Shown one piece after another: positions 1-10,152 of a DNA stretch of 64,000 nt. Within the stretch, counting starts at the first letter, position 1. Every line of letters begins with the position of its first letter. Where the stretch lies: positions 372,001-436,000 of the forward strand of contig CAVUSI010000003.1 of the NCBI GenBank assembly GCA_963744115.1. The letters are read 5' to 3'. A program made the position numbers and the translations under genes. This stretch comes from Chersky-267 sp963744115 (GTDB taxonomy: Bacteria; Chloroflexota; Limnocylindria; Limnocylindrales; CSP1-4). The notes under the pieces were generated by a model that was given only the letters and a program-made list of their open reading frames with translations, did not search any database and was not told where the DNA came from.

Positions 1-591
1 GCCCCAGTTGTTCGGCCGCAGGTTGTGGGTGCTGACCAGCGAGTCACCCTGGAGATTCTCGTTGAGCAGCTTCTTCAACCACGGTTTGAACGTCCGGGTG
101 TTGAACGTCGGCTGGTACGTCGGCAGCGAGATCAAGTCTGCCGCGAGGATGTAGGCGGGGAGGCCGCGACCCACCGAGATGCTCCGACCGCCGGCCTCGG
201 TGCCGACCACGGCCTTGAGGTTGGTGAGCACCGACTGCCGATAGGCCAGGATCTTCGTCTTGGCGTAGACCAGCGCCTTGGCCAGGACGAGCACGTCGTT
301 GTTGGAGTCCTGGTTCGACAGGTCGGGGGTCCCGGCGCTCTCGTCGGCGGCCTTCTTGAGGTTGGTCCAGGCGGCGCCCGATCTCGGCAGCCTGGCGATG
401 TCCGCCGCCGTCGCGATCATGTGCGGTCCGGTGACCGCGTCCGCGGTCTGCGTCGCCGGCAGGCCGGCACGGTCGAGGATGGGGCCGAGCCCGATGAGGA
501 GGGTCATCCCCAGGACGGCTGCGACGCTCGAGGCGACCAGCCGTGATGAGCGCCGGCTCGGGGAGGCGTGGGGGGAGGCGATCCGGTTCAT
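1..591 (-). CDS. Alginate-lyase-like surface protein (3' part cut by window edge)
   Basis: A minus-strand gene runs off the left edge. From ATG 591, 197 residues are visible. After an Arg/Ser-rich N-terminus, residues about 19-38 form one hydrophobic segment, read as a signal peptide or anchor, so the product is probably exported. The soluble part ends in LVSTHNLRPNNWG, which resembles the substrate-cleft region of the alginate lyase family (PF05426, helical toroid fold). The catalytic residues would lie beyond the edge. A role in polysaccharide cleavage is inferred from that short match; another toroid-type lyase or an uncharacterised secreted protein remains possible. The gene faces away from the ilv operon. 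Confidence 0.55.
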   Translation of the reverse strand, partial: MNRIASPHASPSRRSSRLVASSVAAVLGMTLLIGLGPILDRAGLPATQTADAVTGPHMIATAADIARLPRSGAAWTNLKKAADESAGTPDLSNQDSNNDVLVLAKALVYAKTKILAYRQSVLTNLKAVVGTEAGGRSISVGRGLPAYILAADLISLPTYQPTFNTRTFKPWLKKLLNENLQGDSLVSTHNLRPNNWG

Positions 592-1045
592 CGGACACCT
601 CGCCGGGTGATGGGGCCGCATGCGCGAACGGGTCGGCACGGACCGTGGGTGGGGACGCGACTGGACGCCCTCTGGGCGCCGCTTTGGAACCGCGGCAAAC
701 TCTTGCCTCCTCCCTACCAGGACGCCATGCGCTGGGCATGGCGAGCGGAGAGCTGACCTTCGGGGGACGGCGCGGCGACCGAGGGCACGGGGGTCGCGGG
801 GTCCGTCGAAGGAGGACTGGGCCGCGCGATCTGGGTCGCGCAGCGCGCTGGAGCCCGACGGGGCTGGCCGAAGTATGCACCCATCCGCGTGGGACCGCAG
901 GCGGTCCGGTGGGGTCGGCCGGGGTCCGGTCCGGTGTGGGGCGGGGCGGAGCCGTGCGGGCGGCAAGGCGTGGGCACTCGGGCGCCTGGAGCGGCTCGCT
1001 CGTCAGGGTCGCGCGCGAGGTGGTGCGGTCCGGGGCGGTCGCAGA
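592..1045. other. Intergenic region with no recognisable gene
   Basis: About 450 very GC-rich bases lie between the outward-facing lyase-like gene and the ilv promoter. Long open frames cross the stretch in several frames, but their composition is arbitrary (Arg, Gly and Pro runs) and none has a convincing start or family signature. I see no tRNA, repeat array or clear terminator here. Promoter elements for the lyase-like gene are expected near 600-660 but none is clear. Confidence 0.5.
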
Positions 1046-1047
1046 GG

Positions 1048-1075
1048 TTGCGGAATCGAGGAAGGCTGATAGACT
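1048..1075 (+). promoter_or_regulatory. Candidate sigma70-type promoter of the ilv operon
   Basis: TTGCGG at 1048-1053 and TAGACT at 1070-1075 are separated by 16 bases. The element upstream of the UDP-glucose dehydrogenase gene (TTGCGA, 18 bases, TAGACT) has nearly the same boxes. Transcription from here would give a leader of about 355 bases before ilvB, containing the leader ORF and the attenuator hairpin. Confidence 0.5.
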
Positions 1076-1130
1076 GCCCGCACAGCGCCCGGACCGAACG
1101 TGCCCGAGCGTCGCCTGTCGGAGTCACGAC

Positions 1131-1334
1131 TTGGGTCTGTTCAACGGTCAGGACCACCGCCGCGTCGCCGTCGTCGTCACGACGGACGGTCGGCGCGCGC
1201 ATCTCCCGATCGACGACTCCGGGTCCGACGTCGTATCTCCTCTCGCTCTTCTTCGCTCGCTCCTTCTCGGGCTGGACGGCCTTCTTGGGCTCATTACCGG
1301 CTCCCGGCAGGAGAACGGAGGATCGCGGAGGTAG
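1131..1334 (+). CDS. Candidate Leu/Val-rich leader peptide (attenuation control)
   Basis: A 67-codon reading frame starts at TTG 1131, with GGAG at 1120-1123 at normal spacing, and ends at TAG 1332-1334. It encodes a valine cluster near its beginning (RVAVVV) and, near its end, a segment with ten Leu and one Ile (PLALLRSLLLGLDGLLGLI, codons at 1239-1295). The stop lies 23 bases before an intrinsic hairpin that precedes ilvB. This order (control codons, stop, terminator, biosynthetic operon) is that of ribosome-mediated attenuation as in enterobacterial ilv and leu operons. The start is uncertain because there is no ATG, and the Leu codons are mixed CTC/CTT/CTG rather than rare. Translation is not proven. 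Confidence 0.45.
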   Translation: MGLFNGQDHRRVAVVVTTDGRRAHLPIDDSGSDVVSPLALLRSLLLGLDGLLGLITGSRQENGGSRR

Positions 1335-1357
1335 CGACAGCGCCACCGAGAACCGAA

Positions 1358-1393
1358 GGGACCCTCGCCGGAAGGCGGGGGTCTTGTCTTTTT
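1358..1393 (+). terminator. Intrinsic terminator / attenuator upstream of ilvB
   Basis: A perfect 10-pair stem (one G-U) is formed by 1360-1369 and 1374-1383 around a GGAA tetraloop, followed directly by TTGTCTTTTT (1384-1393). It lies within the predicted transcribed leader, 46 bases before the ilvB start, so it would stop transcription before the operon unless disrupted. The preceding Leu/Val-rich ORF suggests it is an attenuator rather than the end of an upstream gene. Confidence 0.7.
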
Positions 1394-1439
1394 CCGCAGC
1401 ACGACCGACTACGATGAGGGCGACGGAGGGCATGACGAG

Positions 1440-3347
1440 ATGACGATGACGAAGGGGACGCCCGACGGCGGGAGTCCCCCCGCGGCCGACCCGGCGCCCG
1501 GCAGGGCCGGGGCCGCGCCGGTCGCCCGGCCGCGCCGGAGCCATGTCCCGGCCGACGGCAGCGCGACCGCGACGGCCGTCGAGCACGCTCGCTCGGCGAT
1601 GCTGCACGAGGTCAAGCCACGAAAGCGGACGAGGATCGGGGCCGACGTGGTCTGTGAGGCCCTCCTGCGCCAGGGCGTCGACGTCGTGTTCTCATATCCG
1701 GGCGGGGTCATCCTGCCGCTCTACGACATCCTCGCCGACTATCCGGAGCTCCGCCACATCCTCGTCCGCCACGAGCAGGGCGGCGCTCACGCCGCCGACG
1801 GCTACGCCCGGGTCACTGGTCGGGTCGGGGTCTGTATCGGGACCTCGGGACCGGGTGCCACGAACCTCGTCACCGGCATCGGGACGGCCCTGCTCGACTC
1901 CGTCCCGATGGTCGCGATCACGGGCAACGTCCCCGGTGCGCTGATCGGCAAGGACGCCTTCCAGGAGATCGACATCACCGGCATCACCCTGCCGATGACG
2001 AAGCACAACTATCTCGTCCGGGACGCCGACGACCTGCCCCGGGTCATCGCCGAGGCGTTCCACATCGCGCGGACCGGTCGACCCGGCCCGGTCCATATCG
2101 ACATCACCAAGGATGCGCTCCAGCAGGAGACGACCGCCGAGCACCCGACGGAGGAGCAGATCGTCGCCGGGTTGCCGGGGTTCCGGCCGACGTTCGACGG
2201 TCATCCGAAGCAGCTCAAGCTGGCGGCCGCTGAGATCGCCCGCGCCGAACGCCCGGTGATCCTCGCCGGCCATGGGGTCCTCCACGCGGAGGCGTGGGAC
2301 GACCTGAGGGCCTTCGCGGAGAAGACGAGCATCCCGGTCGCCTGGACCCTGCTCGGGATCGGCGCGATGGACGAGACCCATCCGCTGGCCTATGGCTACA
2401 TGGGGATGCACGGCTGGAAGCACGTCAACCGGGCGATCCAGTCCGCGGACCTGCTGATCGCGTTCGGGATGCGCTTCGACGACCGGGTCACCGGCAACGT
2501 TCGGACATACGCGCCGTATGCCCGGATCGTCCACGTCGACATCGACCCGGCCGAGATCGGCAAGAACGTGTCGGTCGAGGTCCCGATCGTCGGTGATGCC
2601 GGTCGCGTCCTGCGGGCGCTCCTCCCGATGGTCGAGGCGACCGAGCCCGCGGCGCGGGCCGACTATCTTGCCCAGCTGGCCGAATGGAAGCGCGAGTCCG
2701 AGGAGTCGAGCTGGCACGGCTCCGGTGCCTGGCGCGACGGCCTGCTGTCGGCCGACTATGTCGTCGAGCGGATCGGCGAGCTGACCGACCACCAGGCGAC
2801 CTACGTCGCCGATGTCGGCCAGAACCAGATGTGGCTCGCCCGCTACACCGGCTTCCGCCAGCCGAACAGCCATGTGAGCTCCGGCGGCCTGGGGACGATG
2901 GGCTTCAGCGTCCCGGCCGCGATGGGTGCGGCACTCGGCCGCCCCGATCGGGAGACCTGGGCGATCGCCGGCGACGGCGGCTTCCAGATGACCGTCCAGG
3001 AGTTGATGACCCTGGTCCAGGATCGCATCCCGGTGAAGATCGCCCTGCTCGACAACAAGAAGCTGGGGATGATCCGCCAGTGGCAGGAGATCATCTACGG
3101 CGGGAACTACCACTCCGCCACGCTGCTCGGCCCCGACTTCGCGAAGCTGGCCGATGCGTTCGGGGTCCCGGCGTTCCGGGCCCGCACGCCGGGCGAGGTC
3201 GACGACGCCATCCGGGCCGCCCAGGCGGTCGACGGCCCGGCCCTCGTCTGGTTCGAGATCGCCGAGGAGCAGAACGTCTTCCCGATGATGCCGGCGGGCA
3301 AAGGCCTGTCCGACCTCATCGAGAACTGGGGCGGGGCGGACGAATGA
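1440..3347 (+). CDS. ilvB: Acetolactate synthase, large (catalytic) subunit
   Basis: Thiamine-diphosphate enzyme that condenses two pyruvates to acetolactate (valine/leucine) or pyruvate with 2-oxobutyrate (isoleucine). The 635-residue product has a Pro/Ala-rich N-terminal extension of about 60 residues not needed by the family. The N-terminal TPP domain has the catalytic-Glu motif HEQGGAHAADGYAR near residue 110 and SGPGATNLVTG. The C-terminal domain has the TPP/Mg site GDGGFQMT near 511 and KKLGMIRQWQE. ATG 1440 is chosen for the GGAGGG 9 bases upstream; a shorter start near 1602 is possible. It overlaps ilvN by ATGA. Regulation is probably by the attenuator just upstream. Apart from the long N-terminus nothing is unusual. 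Confidence 0.96.
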   Translation: MTMTKGTPDGGSPPAADPAPGRAGAAPVARPRRSHVPADGSATATAVEHARSAMLHEVKPRKRTRIGADVVCEALLRQGVDVVFSYPGGVILPLYDILADYPELRHILVRHEQGGAHAADGYARVTGRVGVCIGTSGPGATNLVTGIGTALLDSVPMVAITGNVPGALIGKDAFQEIDITGITLPMTKHNYLVRDADDLPRVIAEAFHIARTGRPGPVHIDITKDALQQETTAEHPTEEQIVAGLPGFRPTFDGHPKQLKLAAAEIARAERPVILAGHGVLHAEAWDDLRAFAEKTSIPVAWTLLGIGAMDETHPLAYGYMGMHGWKHVNRAIQSADLLIAFGMRFDDRVTGNVRTYAPYARIVHVDIDPAEIGKNVSVEVPIVGDAGRVLRALLPMVEATEPAARADYLAQLAEWKRESEESSWHGSGAWRDGLLSADYVVERIGELTDHQATYVADVGQNQMWLARYTGFRQPNSHVSSGGLGTMGFSVPAAMGAALGRPDRETWAIAGDGGFQMTVQELMTLVQDRIPVKIALLDNKKLGMIRQWQEIIYGGNYHSATLLGPDFAKLADAFGVPAFRARTPGEVDDAIRAAQAVDGPALVWFEIAEEQNVFPMMPAGKGLSDLIENWGGADE

Positions 3348-3922
3348 CGGCCGACGGTCCGGCATCGTCGGGCGCCACCCCGCCGCCGTCCCGGGCCCTG
3401 CCCGGATCCGGCGTCCAGCACCGCCACGTCCTCGTCGTCCTGGTCCTCGACAAGCCGGGCGTGCTCAACCGCGTTTCGAGCCTGATGCGCGCCCGCAACT
3501 TCAACATCGAGTCGCTCGCCGTCAGCCACACCGACCAGCCCGACATCAGCCGGATGACGATCACGCTCCACGGCGACGACGTCCTGCTCGAGCAGGCGAC
3601 CAAGCAGCTCTACCGCCTGATCGACGTCCTCAAGGTCCAGGACCTGACCGACGAGCCGACGGTCGCCCACGAGCTCGCCCTGGTCAAGGTCCGCGCCAAC
3701 GACGCGAACCGCGGCGAGATCGTCCGGATCGTCGAGCTCTACCGGGCTCGGGTGGTCGACATCTCGGAGACGTCGATCGTCGTCGAGGCGACCGGCACCG
3801 AAGCCGAGGTCGACGCCCTCGTCGCCCTCCTTCGGACCTACGGGGTCAGGGAGCTCGTTCGAACCGGGACCGTCGTGATGGCTCGCGGCTCGGGATCCAT
3901 CGAGGAGGCACTCAAACGATGA
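3344..3922 (+). CDS. ilvN: Acetolactate synthase, small (regulatory) subunit
   Basis: Regulatory partner of IlvB that in characterised systems stimulates the catalytic subunit and confers valine feedback inhibition. The product has 192 residues, longer than minimal 80-90 residue forms and typical of the two-domain type. An ACT domain starts near residue 27 (VLDKPGVLNRVSSLMRARN, then FNIESL); a C-terminal ACT-like domain follows from about 105. ATG 3344 overlaps the ilvB stop by four bases, implying translational coupling. The first 25 residues are Pro/Ser-rich and probably disordered. Confidence 0.94.
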   Translation: MTADGPASSGATPPPSRALPGSGVQHRHVLVVLVLDKPGVLNRVSSLMRARNFNIESLAVSHTDQPDISRMTITLHGDDVLLEQATKQLYRLIDVLKVQDLTDEPTVAHELALVKVRANDANRGEIVRIVELYRARVVDISETSIVVEATGTEAEVDALVALLRTYGVRELVRTGTVVMARGSGSIEEALKR

Positions 3923-4025
3923 ATCCTCGGGCCGATGGCGTCGGAGGATCTCCGCCTCGGACCTCGGAGGGCGATTCGCGCTTCCACGTTGAGGGTGCCA
4001 ATTCACGATCGGAGGCGAGAGACCA

Positions 4026-5090
4026 GTGACCGCGAAGATGTACTACGACAGCGATGCCGATCCCTCTGCCCTGGCGGGCCAGACGGTGGCGATCATCGGG
4101 TACGGCAGCCAGGGGCATGCCCATGCCCTGAACCTCCACGATTCCGGGATCGCCGTCGTGGTCGGGCTCGCGCCGGACAGCAAGAGTCGGACCCTGGTGG
4201 AGGACGCCGGCCTGACCGTGCTCACGGTCGCCGAGGCCGTCAAGGCGGCCGACGTGATCATGATCCTCGTCCCGGACACGAGCCAGAAAGCCGTCTACGA
4301 CGCCGATATCGCGCCGAACCTGCGCGACGGCCAGCTCCTGATGTTCGCCCACGGGTTCAACATCCATTTCGACCGGATCGACCCGCCCGCCGGGGTCGAT
4401 GTCGGGATGGTCGCGCCGAAGGGCCCGGGCCATCTCGTCCGCAGCGTCTATCGCGCCGGCGGCGGCGTGCCCGCCCTGTTCGCTGTGCATCACGACGCGA
4501 CCGGGACGGCTCGCGCCCGCACCCTGGCCTACGCCCGGGGCCTGGGCAACACGCGGGCGGGCGTCCTCGAGACGACCTTCGCGGAGGAGACCGAGACGGA
4601 CCTGTTCGGCGAGCAGTCGGTCCTGTGCGGCGGGACGGCCGCCCTGGTCAAGATGGCGTTCGAGACGCTGGTCGAGGCCGGCTACCAGCCCGAGCTCGCC
4701 TACTTCGAGACGATGCACGAACTGAAGCTCATCGTCGACCTGATGTACCGAGGCGGTCTCAACTTCATGCGCTTCAGCGTCAGCGACACCGCCGAGTACG
4801 GCGACTACGTCAGCGGCCCTCGGATCATCGACGATCACGTCCGCGCGACGATGAAGGAGGTCCTCCACGAGATCCAGGACGGGACGTTCGCCCGGAACTG
4901 GATCGCCGAGAACGAGGCCGGCCGGCCCGAGTTCGAGCGTCTCCGCGCTCAGGATCAGGATCACCTCATCGAGCAGGTCGGGGAGGAGCTCCGCGGCCAG
5001 ATGGCGTTCCTCGACCCGGTCGTGGTGCGGGCCGGACAGGCGCAGGCAGCGGCCAGCGAGCCTCGGCGGGTCGCGGAGTCGTCGAGATGA
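4026..5090 (+). CDS. ilvC: Ketol-acid reductoisomerase (NADP-dependent, class I)
   Basis: Catalyses isomerisation and reduction of acetolactate or acetohydroxybutyrate to the dihydroxy acids. The product has 354 residues, slightly over the 330-340 usual for class I. The Rossmann dinucleotide motif GYGSQGHAHALN lies near residues 25-36. The C-terminal knotted domain contains the conserved metal-site region around YFETMHELKLIVDLMY. The start is GTG 4026 after GGAGGCGAG. About 100 bases separate it from ilvN, with a small hairpin but no clear terminator, so it probably belongs to the same operon. Its stop overlaps the leuA start (ATGA). A 20-residue Ala/Arg tail is an extension. Confidence 0.95.
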   Translation: MTAKMYYDSDADPSALAGQTVAIIGYGSQGHAHALNLHDSGIAVVVGLAPDSKSRTLVEDAGLTVLTVAEAVKAADVIMILVPDTSQKAVYDADIAPNLRDGQLLMFAHGFNIHFDRIDPPAGVDVGMVAPKGPGHLVRSVYRAGGGVPALFAVHHDATGTARARTLAYARGLGNTRAGVLETTFAEETETDLFGEQSVLCGGTAALVKMAFETLVEAGYQPELAYFETMHELKLIVDLMYRGGLNFMRFSVSDTAEYGDYVSGPRIIDDHVRATMKEVLHEIQDGTFARNWIAENEAGRPEFERLRAQDQDHLIEQVGEELRGQMAFLDPVVVRAGQAQAAASEPRRVAESSR

Positions 5091-6688
5091 CGGAGGGATC
5101 GGTCCGCATCTTCGACACGACCCTGCGCGACGGCGAGCAGGCGCCCGGCGCGGGCCTGACGGCGGCCGAGAAGCTCGAGGTCGCCCGGCAGCTCGTCCGA
5201 CTCAAGGTGGACGTCATCGAGGCCGGATTCCCGGCGGCATCGCCGGGCGACTTCGAGGCCGTCCAGCGGATCGCCCGCGAGACGAAGGGCGTGGCGGTCG
5301 CCGCGCTTGCGCGCTGCCGCGACGGCGACCCGCAGCGGGCGGTGGAGGCCATCCGCGTCGCCCAGCGACCCCACCTCCACGTGTTCATCGCCACGAGCGA
5401 CATCCACCTCAAGCACAAGCTCCGGATCGGTCGCGACGAAGCGCTCAAGCAGGCCGTCGAATGGGTCCGCTACGGCCGGAAGGCCCTCGGGTCCGACGCC
5501 GAGATCGAGTTCTCCGCGGAGGACGCCAGCCGGACCGACGTCGACTACCTCCTCGACATCTACGAAGCGGTCGTGGCCGCTGGGGCGAGCACCGTCAACA
5601 TCCCCGACACGGTCGGCTATGCGATCCCGGCCGAGTTCGGGCTGCTGGTCGGGCGTGTCGTCGAGCGCGTCGGGCGGGACGCGACGATCAGCGTCCACTG
5701 CCACAACGATCTCGGCCTGGCGACCGCCAACACGCTGGCCGCGGTCCAGGCTGGGGCACGCCAGGTCGAGGTCACCATCAACGGCCTCGGCGAGCGCGCC
5801 GGCAACGCCTCCCTCGAAGAGGTCGTGATGGCGCTTCGGACCCGGCCCACCCAGTTCCCCGACCTCGGGACCGGCGTCCAGACCGAGCAGATCACGGCCG
5901 CCAGCCGGCTGGTCAGCTACCTGACCGGGTTCGCCGTCCAGCCGAACAAGGCGGTCGTCGGCGGCAACGCCTTCGCCCATGAGTCCGGCATCCACCAGGA
6001 CGGCGTCATCAAGAACCCGCTGACGTACGAGATCATGACCCCGCAGTCGGTCGGTCTGGCGGGCAGCCAGCTGACGATCGGCAAGCTGTCCGGTCGCCGT
6101 GGCCTGCAGGGCAAGCTCCGCGAGCTGGGTCACGACCTCGAGGGCGAGGCGCTCGATGGCGTCTACCGCCAGGCGATCGCCCTCGCCGACGCCAAGAAGG
6201 AGGTGACCGACGCGGACCTCCTGGCGCTCGTCGAGGCGCGCAGCTCCGAGGTCCCCGCCTCGATCGCGCTCGAGGGGTGGAGCGTCACGAGCTCCCACGG
6301 CGGCAACGCCACGGGCACGGTCTCGCTGTCGATCGGCGGCGATGTCCGCGCCGCGGAATCGACCGGCAACGGCCCGGTCAATGCCCTGTTCAGTGCCGTC
6401 GACAAGGCGATCCAGCCGGTCCTCGGCTGGCGTCCGGTGCTGACCGAGTACGAGATCAAGGCGGTCTCCGCCGGGGAGGATGCCCAGGGCCAGGTCCTGG
6501 TCCGCTGCCGTCGATCGTCGGACGAGGGCAGCGGAGCGCTGATCGTCAGCGGCCACGGCTTGTCGACCAACATCATCGAGGCGTCGCTCGAGGCTTACCT
6601 CGTGGCGACGAACAAGCTCCACGGCGCCGAGATCAACGGGGTCGACGCGGCGTTCGCGACCCGGGCCCGGACCGAGGACATCCCGTGA
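5087..6688 (+). CDS. leuA: 2-isopropylmalate synthase
   Basis: First committed step of leucine synthesis: acetyl-CoA plus 2-oxoisovalerate gives 2-isopropylmalate. The 533-residue product has FDTTLRDGEQAPG at about 8-20, the His-X-His metal motif in HCHNDLGLATANT near residue 203, and GLGERAGNASLEEV. A C-terminal LeuA allosteric domain (about 400-533, with GNGPVNALFSAVDKA) normally binds leucine for feedback inhibition. ATG 5087 overlaps the ilvC stop by four bases, and its own stop overlaps the leuB GTG. Citramalate synthase, a paralogue, lies two genes downstream; the fit of this protein to classical LeuA is closer. Confidence 0.95.
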   Translation: MTEGSVRIFDTTLRDGEQAPGAGLTAAEKLEVARQLVRLKVDVIEAGFPAASPGDFEAVQRIARETKGVAVAALARCRDGDPQRAVEAIRVAQRPHLHVFIATSDIHLKHKLRIGRDEALKQAVEWVRYGRKALGSDAEIEFSAEDASRTDVDYLLDIYEAVVAAGASTVNIPDTVGYAIPAEFGLLVGRVVERVGRDATISVHCHNDLGLATANTLAAVQAGARQVEVTINGLGERAGNASLEEVVMALRTRPTQFPDLGTGVQTEQITAASRLVSYLTGFAVQPNKAVVGGNAFAHESGIHQDGVIKNPLTYEIMTPQSVGLAGSQLTIGKLSGRRGLQGKLRELGHDLEGEALDGVYRQAIALADAKKEVTDADLLALVEARSSEVPASIALEGWSVTSSHGGNATGTVSLSIGGDVRAAESTGNGPVNALFSAVDKAIQPVLGWRPVLTEYEIKAVSAGEDAQGQVLVRCRRSSDEGSGALIVSGHGLSTNIIEASLEAYLVATNKLHGAEINGVDAAFATRARTEDIP

Positions 6689-7863
6689 CCGACGCGGATC
6701 GCCCGGATGGGACCCCGCGCTACCGGATCGTCGCGATCCCGGGCGACGGGGTCGGTCCGGACGTCCTAGCCGCCGGGCGACGGGCGCTCGACGCCGTTGC
6801 CTCGGCGGCCGGGTTCGCCATCGACTGGACCGAGCTCGTCGTCGGCGGCGCCGGCATCGACGCCCACGGCGTCGCGATCCGCCCGGAGGACGTCGAGGTC
6901 TGCCGGGCTGCCGACGCGGTCTTCCTCGGCGCCGTCGGCGGTCCCAAGTGGGACGACCCGACCTCGTCGGTCCGGCCCGAACAGGCGCTGTTCGCGCTGC
7001 GTGGCGGCCTGGAGCTGTTCGCCAACCTCCGGCCGGTCACCGTCCACCCGACGCTCGTTCCGGCCTCGCCGCTCCGCGCGGAGCTGCTCGACGGGGTCGA
7101 CATGCTCATCGTCCGGGAGCTGACCGGCGGGCTGTACTTCGGCGATCGGATCGAGGCGACCGGCCCGCCCGGCTCTCGCTCGGCGAGCGACACGCTGACC
7201 TACGCCGACGACGAGATCGCCCGCGTCGTCCGGCTGGCGTTCGAGCTCGCCGGTCGGCGGCGCGGCCGCGTGACCAGCGTGGACAAGGCGAACGTCCTGG
7301 CGACATCGCGGCTGTGGCGGCGGGTGGCCGGCGAGGTCGCGCTCGAGTTCCCGGCGGTCCGCCTCGACCATCGGCTGGTCGACGCCTGCGCGATGCAGAT
7401 CGTCCGGTCGCCCGCGGCGTTCGACGTCCTGGTCACCGAGAACCTGTTCGGGGACATCCTGTCGGACGAGGCGTCCGTGCTCGCCGGGTCGCTCGGCATG
7501 CTCCCATCGGCCTCGGTCGGCGCCCGGCGGACGGCCCACGGTCGCCACGGGCTGTATGAGCCGATCCACGGGTCCGCCCCGGACATCGCCGGCCGGGACC
7601 TGGCCAACCCGATCGGCACCATCCTGTCCGGGGCGATGCTCCTACGCTGGTCGCTCGGCCTGGGTGACGCCGCGGACGCGCTCGAGGCCGCGGTGGGTCG
7701 CGCCCTCGACGACGGGTATCGGACCGCGGACCTCCTTCCGACCGAACGGCGACCCGAAGACGGGTCGACCCGGGTGGGGACCATCGGGATGACCGAGGCG
7801 ATCGTCGACCGGATCGCGATCCGTCGGGCGGCGCCGACAGCGGTGGCCGCCCGAACCACGTGA
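6685..7863 (+). CDS. leuB: 3-isopropylmalate dehydrogenase
   Basis: NAD-dependent oxidative decarboxylation of 3-isopropylmalate to 2-oxoisocaproate. The 392 residues include the N-terminal IPGDGVGPDVL motif, the substrate/metal helix region NLFGDILSDEASVLAGSLGM and the family signature YEPIHGSAPDIAG near residue 291. GTG 6685 overlaps the leuA stop (GTGA). The product is about 30 residues longer than the common 350-360, through N- and C-terminal extensions. leuC, leuD and ilvD are absent from this window and must be encoded elsewhere if the pathway is complete. Confidence 0.95.
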   Translation: MTDADRPDGTPRYRIVAIPGDGVGPDVLAAGRRALDAVASAAGFAIDWTELVVGGAGIDAHGVAIRPEDVEVCRAADAVFLGAVGGPKWDDPTSSVRPEQALFALRGGLELFANLRPVTVHPTLVPASPLRAELLDGVDMLIVRELTGGLYFGDRIEATGPPGSRSASDTLTYADDEIARVVRLAFELAGRRRGRVTSVDKANVLATSRLWRRVAGEVALEFPAVRLDHRLVDACAMQIVRSPAAFDVLVTENLFGDILSDEASVLAGSLGMLPSASVGARRTAHGRHGLYEPIHGSAPDIAGRDLANPIGTILSGAMLLRWSLGLGDAADALEAAVGRALDDGYRTADLLPTERRPEDGSTRVGTIGMTEAIVDRIAIRRAAPTAVAARTT

Positions 7864-7900
7864 CCCGACCACCGACGCCACGCTCGATGGAGCCGCCACC

Positions 7901-9610
<1,710 letters not shown>

Positions 9611-9614
9611 TCCG

Positions 9615-10145
9615 ATGACCAGTCAGCCGGCGACGCTCCACCTCGAGCGCTGGACCGTGACGTCCGGGTCGAACGTCCAGAGCCGCGGGGCGGTCGTGAT
9701 CGGCTCCGGCGACCACCAGTGGGACGGCGCGGCCGAGGGCAACGGCCCGGTCGATGCCCTGTTCCGCGCGGTCGACGCCGCGCTCGAGGGCGTCCTGACC
9801 GGCCACCCGCGGCTCATCGCCTACGACGTCCACGCGGTCGCCGAAGGTCCCGACGCGGAGGGGCTCGTGACCGTGCGTCTCGCTCCACCGTCGTCGGCCG
9901 AGGGGGACCGGGCGACCGGCAAGTACACCGGGTCGTCGAGTGACGTGAACATCATCGCGGCCTCGATCGAGGCCTACATCGCGGCGATCGACCGGCTGCT
10001 CGCCGAGGTCTCGTGGCAGGGCGCCACCGAGGCGGCCGGCAACCGACGTCGCGCCAGGTCGGCCGAGGTGGCCAGCGCACCCCGCCGGGCCGAGCTCGAC
10101 GAGGACGCGGCGGAGCTCCTCACGAGCGACCTGTTCGAGCGTTGA
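9615..10145 (+). CDS. Stand-alone LeuA-type allosteric (dimerisation) domain protein
   Basis: The 176-residue product consists of the C-terminal regulatory domain of LeuA/CimA without any catalytic barrel. The N-terminus (LHLERWTVTSGSNVQSRGAV), the EGNGPVDALFRAVDAAL turn and the closing SSDVNIIAASIEAYIAAIDR match the same elements in the leuA and cimA products of this operon. The tail (about 135-176) is charged and Ala/Arg-rich. ATG 9615 is four bases after the cimA stop, so it is co-transcribed. A role as a separate leucine or isoleucine sensor that associates with LeuA or CimA is inference. The match to PF08502 (LeuA_dimer) is by motif only. Confidence 0.85.
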   Translation: MTSQPATLHLERWTVTSGSNVQSRGAVVIGSGDHQWDGAAEGNGPVDALFRAVDAALEGVLTGHPRLIAYDVHAVAEGPDAEGLVTVRLAPPSSAEGDRATGKYTGSSSDVNIIAASIEAYIAAIDRLLAEVSWQGATEAAGNRRRARSAEVASAPRRAELDEDAAELLTSDLFER

Positions 10146-10152
10146 GTCGAGG

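Noticed and set aside
1080..1439. T-box riboswitch in the ilv leader
   Set aside because: The T-box core (AGGGUGGNACCGCG) is absent; the hairpin plus Leu/Val ORF explains the leader better.
714..1607. Long minus-strand open frame across the ilv leader and ilvB start
   Set aside because: Arg/Pro/Gly-rich with no family motif; it covers the ilvB N-terminus, which has conserved sequence on the plus strand.
1692..3365. 557-residue minus-strand frame opposite ilvB
   Set aside because: Shadow of ilvB caused by GC-rich codon use; no motif.
4961..6622. 553-residue minus-strand frame opposite leuA
   Set aside because: Shadow frame: Asp/Arg/Val-rich, no domain, while leuA is unmistakable on the other strand.
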